Of a DNA stretch of 64,000 nucleotides, positions 39,401 to 48,800 are shown in pieces. The translations under genes were made by a program, and so were the position numbers. This stretch comes from Serinus canaria (lineage: Eukaryota > Chordata > Aves > Passeriformes > Fringillidae). The DNA lies in the NCBI RefSeq assembly GCF_022539315.1, contig NC_066314.1, forward strand, positions 64,279,543 through 64,343,542, read 5' to 3'. Under the pieces are notes generated by a model, which ran no database searches, was not told the DNA's origin, and was given only the letters and a program-made list of their open reading frames with translations. How positions within the stretch are numbered: position 1 is the first letter of the stretch; every line of letters begins with the position of its first letter.

Positions 39401-42400
39401 GTTAATTATTAAGTACAGGAATTGGCCAAAGGGGATGCTCCAACTGGAGCTGTACTAGAATTGCTAACAGTTCATTTCTGTCTGTTTGCAAGCAGCCAGA
39501 GGGATTCTTCTATTCCAAATCAGACCTGTCCTAGTCACTGGGATGCATCTGCACTGCCTGACTTCGGATACAAGGTATTTTTTCCCCCTCTTTTTGTAAT
39601 TCTGATAGAAAGGCACAGATTCAGAGCTTAACTGAATCAGCTGTAACTGGATGCTAAAAAGAGACAGGAGTAATTTCTTGGGTGGGTGTGCTAAAGATCT
39701 AGGTGATCTCCCAGGGGCTCATGAAACAGGTGCCAGATTGCCTTGAACTTCAACTGCATTTTAGGCATTTATCTACGTACCAAAAACTCAAAACTCCAAA
39801 CAACAACAAACCCAAAACTCACCAAGTTCGAGACAGCAGGAGTAAATTTGGATTGGAGATCCAGGAAAGGAAATCTCTGTATCCTCCAGTACTGTCAACA
39901 TACATCATGGATCTGAGCGCAGACCTTGGCCTCAGGAAATGAAAGAAATAAAGATCTACAAAATTAAAATAAAAAAACCATTGCAATGATATCTTCCACA
40001 AAACAAACCCAACCCCTGTCAGCCCAAAGTCTAGCTTCTTATTTGGGCTACCAAGACCACAATGTGTGGGTGTTTTTTAGATTTCTAGGTCCTGCAGTGC
40101 TTCTGGAAGAGCAGCACAGTTTGTGGAAGTACTGCAGGACTAAAGAAAAAAAGGCTTTTTCGTGTTACACAGGCCCTTTGTGTAGTGGCTCTGACCCTGC
40201 TTGAGGAGCAGTGTAAGAGGTTTTCCTTGTTGACTGTGTCACAGGATCCTGTGTGATGCTGACCAGGTTGTGTTGGCACAGATACGCTGGGGGCTGAGGA
40301 GCACCAGTGTGTGGCTGTGTGTCAGTGTCATGGGTGGAGTAAGCACTTCACTTACAAGGGAGAAGGAGTGCTATGTTGATATTTAATCACCATTTAACAA
40401 AATTTGATAGTGAAGGAGACAGTGGTTTAACAAGATTAGATGTCAAAGTACACTTGATTATTTACTGCATAGACAGGGTCAGACAAAAGTGCTAGAGAGA
40501 CCCTCCTGTTGAGTCATGAATATTATAAAGAAAAGATGAAATAATAATGAGAGTGTGTGGGAATCTGGCAGGCAGCCCATTTGAAGATTTGCCTGTGATG
40601 TTTGGAGCCCAGTGGAAGTAACAAATATGCTCTTCCCTTGGCTTATCAGCATCTTAATTTACAAGCATAAATTTTTCCAAAGAGTGCCAGAAAGGCAGGT
40701 ACCTCTATTCTGTTCAGGTCTCGAGCTGTGTGTACTTAATTGCTTCCCATACTTGCTCTGAAAACTTGTCTGAAGTTCAGTTGAGTACATTTGTTGGGGT
40801 GTTTCTGGAGTCACTGGGGTGAATGTGGGAAGCTTTGGAATGCACTGCACAGATCCATAGTATCTTGGTTGTACCTGTGGGGATGTGTGAGTAGAAGGAG
40901 CTCCTTTTGCTTGCTCAGTTAGCACCAAAGAAAATACCTCTTTAACTTGTGAGTGCCTTTCACAGGAAAGGAAAAGTGACAGTGCCCATGATACCTATTG
41001 GCACTAAAAGTGAAAGCCTGGGCTAGATTAAATCTTTCTGTGGGACCCTAAGCTTATTTTTTTGCAGTAGGTAATATTGGGAGTGGCTGGGATTCTGCAT
41101 GCTTGTGGTGACCAATGTAAGAGCTGACAGCTACAACTCGATGAACTGCCTTCTCTTCAGACATTGACAAATAATCCTGGCAAAATCTGCTGCGCTGGAA
41201 GCGATCCATTTTATAAGGAACCTGTGAGATAGGCAGAAAGTCATCTTGGCTTAAAATGGGAAGCTGTGCTTTTGTAACATTGCTTATTTTTCAAGTATTA
41301 CCGTGTCTTAAACTGTAAGTCATTGAGAACAGTTCTGTAGAAAGAAGTGTATAAAGTGCACAATGGAAATTGGGAACACTGATTGGAAAGTTGGTGTGAA
41401 TTTCTCCTGTCTTTGTTTTCACAAAGTGGAATTAGTAGTTTTTAAATGTTTTAAAGGGAAAAAAAAGAATGTATTATATCCTGAAACTTCTTGCTGGGTT
41501 TAAAATTGTCTCTTCAATGTACAACTGAGAAAAGTGTGCACTGGATGTGTGGTTTCCTGTCAGTCTTTTGTGTGGCTGATGTTCTGCTGAATCCTGGCCA
41601 TGCAGGCCAAGTATTGCTGCACTGTACCAGGCACAGGATGCAATGTGAAGAGTGTCTGGGCATTTTACAGATGGCAGTTCTGGTGGGGTCACTCCCACCA
41701 GTGCCAACCCTGCTCCTTCCAACACCCCTGTGAAGCAGAGCTCAGGGTGTGAGTCACAGAGTACTGCTCTTGTTCAGTCATACACTGGTGGGAATTGCTG
41801 CCAGAGCAGTGATTCCTTCTCTGCCTTGGGAACTCTGCTCCCTGATAACAGGGTAGCAAATGCTCACACTCAGTGGGATTTCCTTTTCAGGCCTGAAGGT
41901 GAAAAATGCTGAAGAAGTTGTGTAGTTATGCCATATCAGCCTTCAACAGCAATGTGATGCTGTGATCCTTTATTAGCACTAGAAGCATCCTTGGGGAAAT
42001 AATGTCAAGCTCACAAAGATTTCATGGAAAGGAGAACAGCTTTGTTGTCAGGAGGCCATCATATGATTAAATAGTGGAAGTACCTTCCTTACAGGATCAG
42101 GCCTTGTGCAACATGGCTGACCCTCTGTTTTACCTAGAAAGGTTTCAGTTCCTCAGGAAGAGATCATGATCATAGAATCATAGAACAGGCTGAATTGGAA
42201 GGGACCCACTGGGATCATCGAGTCCAACACCTGGCCCTGCACAGGACACCCCAGGAATTACACCATGAGCCTGAAGAATGCAGCAGAGCAAAAGTACTTT
42301 TGTAGTTGAATTGGGAATTGTTCATATAGAAATAAATTTGCAGATGACACCAAGATGAACACTGTAGGTAACATACGTGAAGGACAGGGCCATCCAAAGG

Positions 42401-45400
42401 GATGTGGACAAATTCAAGAAGTGGTCCATGGGAATCCAGTGAGGTTCAACAAGTACTGGTGCTGCACCTGGGCCAGGACAACCCCTGGGGGCAGTTCAGG
42501 CTGGGGATAAGCAGATGGAGCAGCCCTGGGAGAAGCTATCACCACCAGCACACAGGGGGTGCTGGTGGTGATAGCTGTCCTTGAACCCCCTTTGTGCTGA
42601 GATGATAATTTACAAGGGCCTGGAGGGACAAGACAAGGGGGGATGGCTTCAAACTGACAGAATGTTTAGCCTGGATATTAGGAAGAAATTCTTCCTGTCA
42701 GGCTGGTGAGGCCCTGGCACAGGTTGCCCAGAGAAGCTGTGGCTGCCCCATCCCTGGAAGTGTCCAAGGCCAGGCTGAATGGGGCTTGGAGCAACCTGGG
42801 ATAGTGGAAGATGTCCCTGCCCGTGGCACAGGGTGGCACTGGATGGGCTTTAAGATCCCTTCCAAGCCAACCTACTGTTTGATTCTAAATAAAAGATGTA
42901 GTCCTGAAATACAGTGACATGATCTTCATCCTGTAGTTGATGGTGAGCAACTTGGGCTGTGGTGCCACAGACTGTGCAGACAATGACTACTTGCATATCC
43001 TGATTGTTTTATGTGCTGTGCTGTAAAGCTTTGGAAAATGCTCTGTATTGAGACATGAGAAATTTCACTCAATTTTTTAAAGGCTTTTAAATAAATTCAA
43101 AGAAGTAGTTCTTTCTTGTGCAGCTGGCTTTATTCTTAATCTTTAGAACACTTCCCTGTGGGTGATCTCCTCATTAGTAAATGCTTAAATGTATCAGTGA
43201 AACACAAATTTTATTCTTCTTTATTTTCTCTCTGAGCTCAGCCTTTTAAAAGGGGGAGTTTTTGCCTGGTAGGGTAAGATGTTAGTTTCCTTGTTACCTT
43301 TTAGGATGGCCACAACTTTCCTGCTCAAAACACTTTAGAATGTGGGATGTTGGGATCTCACTTTGTAATCTTGAGTTCCCACTTGGCTTGAGTTGTGGTG
43401 AAGTGGAAGGTATTACCAGGTGACATCAGCCTGCCAGCATCACACTTTTGCAGTTTATGGAGATAAATGTTGATTCTAGAAGATAAAAGACATGAGTTAC
43501 TTTGGAGAAAAAATGGAAAATTCATGCATGACATAAACAAGCAGAAGAGTTCGAATAATGTTTTAATTATGTTTTGCATTAAATTCTCTTTGGAAAAAAT
43601 GAGCATTTCTTAATGGATTTTTAAAGACAAAATGTATGGATAAATAAATAAAAGGATAATGACTAAATAGACTTTGTTTCTTTTGGGAAAGGAGATGTAC
43701 TTGTTTAAGCAGGTGTTTGGTGTCACATTTGTTTAGAAATGTAGAGTTTTTTCCAAAGTCCATATTTAAGTGAAGCTTTCTAAGTTCTAACTTTGAAAAG
43801 GTAAGACACTGCCAAGAGGGTATTTATGTTTTGTTTGTTTAATCTTTAATAGCTGAAGCTCCCACAAATGTCTAGTTAAAAATGATGCTGTTATCTAAGA
43901 TCTTTTGTTCTTAATCAGCTTCGGATATGAAACTGATACTCTCTGGAATAATCTGTCAAATTTTCTTTTTGCAATTTCTATTCCATTGAGATTTAAAGTT
44001 GCAGGTGTCAACTCTTGGAGATGATAAACCTTTCAACATCCTTCCTGAAGAGAGGTGAGGTGTCCTTGCAAAGCAGGACAGACTGATTTTCTTGGTATTT
44101 GGTTATTCACATAGTCATGATCTCAAGCATTTAATTACCCTTCATTAGCAGAGTTTGGGGACCCTTCTGAAAGTATATCTGCTGGAATTAAGCTTCTGCA
44201 TGTTCCAGACTCACTGCAGCCTCATGCCTTTTTTTGCTTTGGTTTGTATTTTATAGGCAGTGGTGATCAGCAACACAACCTCTGAATACAATGAAATAAA
44301 GCAGCTGTTTCATCAGACTATGAAAAATTACAGCATCCTTAAAATACAGAGGATTCAGAATCCATCCCTCTGGAAGGTGTTTCAGTGGTTAGTACTTGTT
44401 TTCCTATCCTTATGAGGAGGCAGTCTCCAAGAACAGGTTGTCCTGTATGTGCTTTCTAGGAAAGAAAGGAGTTTGCCACCTGTGCTTTGACATAACTGGT
44501 ATTTTGTTATTAGAATTTCAGGATTGGTGTCTGAGGCCTTCCACAGAATGCCATGCTCTGTGGGGAGGTTCCCTTTGCATGGCTCCTTGGAAGAGGGGGA
44601 GAGGAGCACAGAGGGAAAAACATGCATGATGTAGAACTGAAATGATGAGGATACCTACAGGGATGTGGAACAGTGATTGTCTTGGGCATGGAGCAATAAC
44701 TGCCTGCTGCACACATGCTCTGTCTGTTACAAATCTTTATCCATTACAGTATATGAAATGCTAAAAAGAGTAAAGGCTGCTTGGGCCTTTTTGTTCCAGT
44801 CAGATTTATTTCAGTGCTTTTGCTGAACAAAGTCAGTATTCACTAAGAATCCTTGTGTTTAACTTCATGATCTCTGAGTTCCAGAGCTCCTTTCTGCTTT
44901 TCAACATCTCCATCAGTGATACTGAACACTAGGTACTTAGGCCAAGCTGGATACCAGCAGATTAGAGCTGGGGTTCAACCATGTTCAAATTAGTTTGATG
45001 TAGGATTAAGCTGTTGCTTAGAACAGTTGTCTAGTTTAAAACAGTTGTCTAGTTTAAAACAAGAGTAAGCATTCAAGGACTGTATGGAATGGTAATGGAG
45101 TAGAAAAATACTGCTTAAATAAATGCTTTCACCTGCAAAATGATGGAACCCAGAAAGTTATCAGCTACTGATTCATAAAACCTTTTCATCTAACAAAACA
45201 TAAGAGACTTCAAAACATGTAATAGTGCAAATTTTTAATCCTTCTCCAATGAGATAATTAAGCTAAGCAGGCAGAGTTTAACATTGCCAAGTCCAGAGGA
45301 TGATGGAGTAATTTGGGTTGGAAGAGATCTTAAAACTCATCCAATCTGCACAGGGCAGGGACATCTTCCACTATCCCAGGTTGCTCCAAGCCCCATCCAA

Positions 45401-47374
45401 CCTGGCCTGGAACACTTTGAGGGATGGGGCAGCCACAGCTTCTCTGGGCACCCTGTGTCAGAGCCTCACCACCCTCACAGTACATTCTCAATGAACAAGT
45501 TTCAGTCTGTTGCTCTTAACTTTTCCATTTACTACTTTACAAGTTGGAAGGAATCTCCCCTCCCCCTGGCTCTGATTAATTTGTGGCTGATGACTCTGCA
45601 GAATATTACTGTCTTGTCCACTTCAGCAGCTTCTGAAAAACTAAGAGGTGTCTGGATGCTGTGGAATAATGATGGGAAATATAAATTGAGCATTTTGTTG
45701 TGATTTTTCTTTTGACCCTGTTCATAGCTCAGTTTGACTCTGGCCTCAACCAGCGAGGTGAGCAGTGGGCAAAGCAGGCTGGGTTTGTGTCCTGGCCCCA
45801 TCTCCTCAGCAGCACTGACCTCTCAAGGGCAGGAGCTGGGGCTGTGGCATGGAGCACAAGCTGCCTCCAGCTTTGAGCCACTGTGGAAGCACAGAGCCTC
45901 TGAGGTTCATGGTACCTCCACTCCTTTGAGAGCTTCAGTGGGAAGGGCCCTACAGAGGAGCAACAGGTTGGCACAGTGGTGACTGCAATAGTATCAAGTG
46001 CCTAAATTCCCTGAGTAAAGGCAGGATTATCTAGAATTGCTGAGCAGTGGTGTCAGTACTGTGCTCATCTCATACTTCTTCATCAAGCTGCTAGTGTGTC
46101 TCATCTTCTGAGAGGTGAGAGCAGGCTGGAAACCTCATCCAGCTGGCATTTGTGTGGATGTTACATAGTTGTTCAAACTGTTTAAAAAGCCACTTTTTTC
46201 CCCTTTTCTTCCACGGCTCACGTTCTCCTCCCCTTCATTTTTATCAGGCAAAAAGAGAAGATGAAAAAGGAAAATGGGGGAAAGGAAGTCCAGGAAAAAC
46301 GCCTCTTCCACGGAGCTGACGTCACCTCCATGGAAACGATCTGCAGTCAGAACTTTGACTGGAGAATTTGTGGAAGCAATGGAACTAACTATGGGAAGGG
46401 TATGTAGAAAGTGAGGTGTCTGCTGAGACTCCCCTGCTAGTGGAGCAGTCAAAGGTTCTGAAGTCTTTAGGAGGAAAAAAAAAAAAGACAAGAATTGGTA
46501 TTATGATCCTTCTGAAGAGGGCCAGGATTTGCTTTGGGTTGGGGGTAAGTCTTCTCACAAGGTATTAAGAGCATTAGTGATTTGGAATTTGCTGTAGGTG
46601 GCATTTTCTGATGTCTGAGGTCATAATTTGAACTTAAAAATCAGTTTGTATGACAGGGAGCAGAGGGGCATGTATGTCCTCAGTGTGATCATGGAATGTC
46701 CTCATGTTTTCTTGTCTGTCCCTCTCATCACAACACACAGACCTGTAGTGTGCTTATTTGTACAGCTTTTAAAAAATTACTCCTAAAATAGCAAATAGTG
46801 AATGGAAATGACATAGTGCAGTCCCCTCTCTTGCAAAAATTTTGGTGGTATTCTGTAAAGACAAGTCCTGAAAGTTGAGTCAGATTCCTCCGAAAAACGC
46901 AGGGCTTGCTCAGATTTTGCTGTCATTGTATAGATTCTCCTCACAACCATGTTTCCATCTCATTTTCTAGGAAGTTACTTTGCTAGAGATGCTTGCTATT
47001 CCCACACCTACTGTCAGGCTACACTGCAGGGACATTTCATGTTCGTGGCTCGTGTTCTGGTTGGAGACTACGTGAAAGGCAACGCCGCCTTCGTCCGTCC
47101 CCCAATGAAGTGTGCTGACAAGCTGTGGTTATATGACAGCTGCGTGGATGATGAGTTCAATCCTGCTGTTTTTGTTGTCTTTGAAAAACACCAGATTTAC
47201 CCAGAGTACATAATAGAGTATAAAGAGGAGAGAATAAGACAGTGGAATGAGATAGGAATAAGACCGCAGATTGAGACAGGAATAAGACAGCAGATTGAGA
47301 CAGGAATAAGACAGCGGAATGAGACAGGAATACGAGTGTCTAGAGAGGAGGGAAGAAAATGTGTCATATCTTAG
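23882..47374 (+). CDS. ZC3HAV1: Zinc-finger antiviral protein ZC3HAV1 (ZAP/PARP13), long form, 15 coding exons
   Basis: Host antiviral RNA-binding protein that, in studied vertebrates, binds viral RNA and recruits decay factors in the cytoplasm. Coding exons: 23882-24162, 26123-26255, 28858-29110, 29221-29331, 29703-29771, 30337-30399, 31749-31850, 34995-35118, 36301-36466, 38305-38425, 38985-39081, 39496-39574, 44257-44387, 46248-46399, 46971-47374. All junctions are GT/AG and phases agree, giving 761 residues. CCCH fingers: C67/C72/C75/H79, C81/C89/C96/H100, C140/C150/C156/H160, C162/C170/C175/H179, and a fifth in residues 323-343. Two WWE modules span about 345-480, the second with 'WIWYWKN'. 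The PARP fold is about 534-710 with H598 and Y630. The protein ends in CVIS, the prenylation box of mammalian long ZAP. PARP12 is the alternative, but the CaaX box and 'RRLSTPSSVTKP' context favour ZC3HAV1. The linker (about 180-320) is much shorter than in human. Confidence 0.92.
26256..28857 (+). other. ZC3HAV1 intron 2
   Basis: Holds an LTR fragment at 27863-28200 and a short (GTTT)n tract near 27762-27785. Nothing else recognised. Confidence 0.6.
27863..28200 (-). mobile_element. LTR fragment, minus orientation, in ZC3HAV1 intron 2
   Basis: Plus-strand start 'tgtcatggtttaagcccaga' followed by 'gtgggatggggagaagaatt' and 'gtgggttgagataaggatac' is the reverse of an ERVL/ERVK-type avian LTR. 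The other end fades at about 28200, so it is truncated. Confidence 0.7.
29607..29808 (+). repeat. Tandem duplication copy 1, containing ZC3HAV1 exon 5
   Basis: About 200 bp matching 30235-30436. It includes intron sequence 'gctgagcttgtggcccagca', the 69-bp exon 29703-29771 and the following 'gtatgga' donor. The exon is symmetric (phase 1 at both ends). Confidence 0.9.
30235..30436 (+). repeat. Tandem duplication copy 2, containing ZC3HAV1 exon 6
   Basis: Near-identical to 29607-29808 at an offset of about 630 bp. Its exon 30337-30399 is 63 bp because one GATAAA hexamer present at the end of copy 1 is missing. Splice sites are intact (cag acceptor, gtatgg donor) and the exon is phase 1 at both ends, so using one, the other or both copies keeps frame. 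Confidence 0.9.
30468..30994 (-). mobile_element. ERVL-like solo LTR, minus orientation, in ZC3HAV1 intron 6
   Basis: Plus-strand order is 'tgttgtggctcagtgagcat', then 'tatggtatggaatgtttgtt', 'ggggcagggtgaaaaactga', and a diverged terminus 'ccacttccagtaca'. It belongs to the same broad family as the LTRs at 22.8 and 37.4 kb, but is more diverged. No clear target duplication. Confidence 0.65.
31065..31115 (+). repeat. (GAT)n-type microsatellite
   Basis: Interrupted 'gatgat' and 'gatata' units in ZC3HAV1 intron 6. Confidence 0.8.
32975..34741 (-). mobile_element. Mosaic of endogenous-retrovirus LTR pieces, minus orientation, in ZC3HAV1 intron 7
   Basis: Three parts can be told apart. 32975-33400 is a GC-rich LTR-like segment with 'gaaaaacacatgttaaagac' and 'ccttccggtcggcaaagagg'. 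About 33405-33810 is the reverse of the LTR at 11.4 kb, containing 'cttcccaggagaagaaatcc'. About 33811-34741 is AT-rich and ends 'aaccaaaaccactaca', the inverted 'tgtagtgg' start of another LTR type. No viral protein-coding frame is recognisable, so this is non-coding debris. Confidence 0.55.
33463..33505 (+). repeat. 5-bp microsatellite (ATGAC/ATAAC)n
   Basis: About eight units of 'atgac' or 'ataac' within the LTR mosaic. Confidence 0.9.
34770..34802 (+). repeat. (TA)n microsatellite
   Basis: Alternating TA with a few interruptions, about 200 bp upstream of ZC3HAV1 exon 8. Confidence 0.9.
37443..38097 (-). mobile_element. ERVL-like solo LTR, minus orientation, in ZC3HAV1 intron 9
   Basis: Plus-strand edges are 'tgtatccatcacagccagct' and 'taccccagccagaaccagca'. 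Internal landmarks are 'gtgacttgggaagacaaaca' and 'cagcacaaatccaaaacata'. A 122-bp block at 37539-37660 interrupts it and is found again at 41790-41910. Confidence 0.8.
37539..37660 (+). repeat. 122-bp dispersed repeat, copy 1 (inside an LTR)
   Basis: Nearly identical to 41790-41910; I see only a few differences over about 120 bp. Both copies run from 'gggaattgctgccagagcag' to 'ggtgaaaaatgct'. Copy 1 lies where the ERVL LTR should continue, which suggests insertion or gene conversion. Confidence 0.9.
39947..39973 (+). promoter_or_regulatory. Two intronic AATAAA polyadenylation signals in ZC3HAV1 intron 12
   Basis: AATAAA occurs at 39947-39952 and 39968-39973, about 370-400 bp after the exon ending at 39574. 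If the transcript reads into this intron, the frame adds 18 codons and stops at 39629-39631. The product would be about 551 residues, lacking the PARP fold and CaaX box, comparable to the mammalian short ZAP isoform. Use of these signals is inferred. Confidence 0.4.
40703..40874 (-). other. Exon-like antisense frame B in ZC3HAV1 intron 12
   Basis: On the minus strand a 'ccccacag' acceptor opens a 57-codon frame that reads protein-like ('PRYYGSVQCIPKLPTFTPVT' and onward, Tyr/Pro/Ser-rich). It ends at an AG/gtacct donor, and the frame stays open well beyond both edges. I recognise no family. It lies downstream of antisense frame A, which carries a stop codon, so the two do not form one simple transcript. 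Confidence 0.3.
41054..41221 (-). other. Exon-like antisense frame A in ZC3HAV1 intron 12, ends in a stop codon
   Basis: A good acceptor ('ctgcctatctcacag') precedes 55 open codons on the minus strand, starting V-P-Y-K-M-D-R-F and ending 'LPTAKK' plus TAA. The other two frames close early. It could be a terminal exon of an unrecognised nested gene, or a chance frame. No upstream partner exon was found by eye. Confidence 0.3.
41790..41910 (+). repeat. 122-bp dispersed repeat, copy 2
   Basis: Copy of 37539-37660 without the surrounding LTR. Flanking sequence differs on both sides. Confidence 0.9.
42168..42265 (-). mobile_element. CR1 3' end, minus orientation
   Basis: Starts with the repeated octamer-like 'atcatagaatcatagaac' and continues 'ggaagggacccactgggatc' and 'atcgagtccaacacctggcc', the reverse complement of a CR1 3' terminus. 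Confidence 0.8.
42337..42892 (+). mobile_element. CR1 LINE 3' fragment, plus orientation
   Basis: Contains 'atttgcagatgacaccaaga', 'ccagtgaggttcaacaagta', 'cttcctgtcaggctggtgag', 'ctggaagtgtccaaggccag' and the terminal 'aagatcccttccaagccaac'. It faces the minus CR1 end at 42168. An internal perfect hairpin is listed separately. Confidence 0.85.
42534..42576. repeat. Perfect 18-bp inverted repeat, 7-nt loop, inside CR1
   Basis: Left arm 42534-42551 and right arm 42559-42576 are exact reverse complements. The right arm matches ordinary CR1 sequence, and the left arm looks like a templated copy of it. Confidence 0.9.
45286..45500 (-). mobile_element. CR1 3' end, minus orientation, in ZC3HAV1 intron 13
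   Basis: Plus-strand phrases 'gggttggaagagatcttaaa', 'cactatcccaggttgctcca' and 'cacagcttctctgggcaccc' are reverse complements of the CR1 3' region. Confidence 0.85.
47234..47335 (+). repeat. In-frame 24-bp tandem repeat in the last ZC3HAV1 exon
   Basis: Four copies plus a partial fifth of a 24-bp unit encode the octapeptide I-R-Q-x-x-E-T-G (residues 716-749). They lie between the last PARP-fold strand (residues 705-711, 'PEYIIEY') and the CVIS box at 758-761. The frame is maintained throughout. Confidence 0.95.
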
Positions 47375-48800
47375 AGGAACGTGACAGTTTGTGTCCCTCA
47401 TCTTGTTTTTCGTATTGCAGGTGTTCTCCTACTTGGTGACTTCTTTCTTTTTAATACAGTTCTTTGGAATGTTAATCCAACTTTTGCATTGAGGAGGGCT
47501 GGCAAAGCAGATGTTACATTTGTTGTGACTGCCTTATCTTCTTCTCTTCCTCTCAAATCAAGCACGGATATTTTGATAACCACAGCAGAAAAATCAGAAT
47601 TGTGGGATGGGAAATGGAATGTTATGACTGCTGTGGGCAAATAATTGTAAATGCATAGTCTAAAAAAAATAGAGAGGACTTCGCAAACAGTTAAAAGAAA
47701 AATTAACAGAACAGTGGTTTTAAATGAAGCTGTCAGTTTTTTAGTAGCCAGAGACTCTTTTCAGTTCAGAATTCATCTGTTCTTGATCCTCTCATCTATC
47801 ATTATTATAAACAACTCAGTGTAGGTAATAATGACTTGAGTTTGTTTTCAAAACACTGCTTCTAATGCTGGTACATGTTTTGAGTTAAAATGATAAACAA
47901 AAAAAGAAAAAGCATATTTTAAATCCATGTCGTTACTTCTCGAGAATTTTCATCTGTACAATGGCAGATGGATCAGAAAGCTGTTGGATCAGATTCTTTG
48001 TGGAAATGAGCAGTAACTTGCTGTAACCTATACAAAAGCAGAGCTCAACTGAAACTGTAAAAGCCACCACATGTGAGTAAGCAGATACCAAAATTAGGTG
48101 GTTTGGCTACAACTAATGGCATAAGGACACAAAGGCTGTGTCCCAACGAGCCAGGCTTTCCAGTGGGTGTGGCCATGTAGCGCAGTAGGACAGGAGAAAC
48201 TTCTTAAGGATCATGGAGGTGTTCTGTCCTGTTTGTGCAATAATTTTCGTTTTTCCAGATTAGAATGGGACCAGAAGAGACCAGTTAGGTTCTCCTGAGG
48301 CCAGTGGTGGAACTGCTGTCCTAAGGCACCATCTGCATCTTCTGCTGCCCACTTGTGTGGGGCAGGCTGCTGACAAGTGGGGATCCTCCTTTTGTTTTGG
48401 GGGTCACCCAGGGTCAGAAACCTCTGGATGTTCGCAGGGAGTCTCTAAGTGGATCAGACTGAAGGCCCTCTGTACAAAATGCCATATTCAGGCAGTTTAG
48501 CTGTTCAGAGGGAAACTCGGAGTGAGGACAGGGGAGCAGTAATTTTTACCTTCAGATAAGCTTTCCAGAAAAACCAATATCCTCTAAGGTTTTTGCATCT
48601 GTGATAGAAATCTGTCAACCACTCAAAGATAGCAAGTTCTTCCCAAGAAGGATGGAAAAGATAAATCCAGAAAATCTTAGTAAAATAACTTAGAACTAAA
48701 TGAAAACATGCAGAGAAGATTTATCATTTTTAAGATCTCTCTTTCTCTTGTTTGCCTGTAGAATTCCTGAATTACTGAGCTTGCTGTATTTGCAAATAAA
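47375..48800 (+). other. Probable ZC3HAV1 3' UTR
   Basis: From the stop codon to the first canonical AATAAA (48795-48800). That signal is followed by a GT-rich stretch ('cagtgtgcagtttgtctt') that would serve as downstream element. The 87-codon frame at 47381-47644 has no family resemblance. Confidence 0.5.
48795..48800 (+). promoter_or_regulatory. Polyadenylation signal, probable ZC3HAV1 3' end
   Basis: First AATAAA on the plus strand after the ZC3HAV1 stop codon, with a GT-rich downstream region 25-45 bases on. Confidence 0.5.

Noticed and set aside
39703..39942. Plus-strand 79-codon frame ending 'SADLGLRK' in ZC3HAV1 intron 12
   Set aside because: It looked protein-like at its end, but there is no acceptor in a compatible phase and no PARP, WWE or finger resemblance.
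44005..44054. A 50-bp acceptor-donor framed segment before the ZC3HAV1 exon at 44257 (reads V-S-T-L-G-D-D-K-P-F)
   Set aside because: Its length is not a multiple of three. Including it between the phase-0 exons 39496-39574 and 44257-44387 gives an immediate stop. Direct joining of those two exons restores the expected PARP-family sequence.
23882..47374. Assignment of the plus-strand gene to PARP12
   Set aside because: The domain order is shared and the triad is PARP12-like. However, the terminal CVIS box and the sequence around the second WWE module match ZC3HAV1 better as I recall them. PARP12 remains the main alternative.
47381..47644. 87-codon frame just after the ZC3HAV1 stop codon
   Set aside because: It sits in the probable 3' UTR and has no recognisable family. 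The CVIS terminus already matches the expected protein end.
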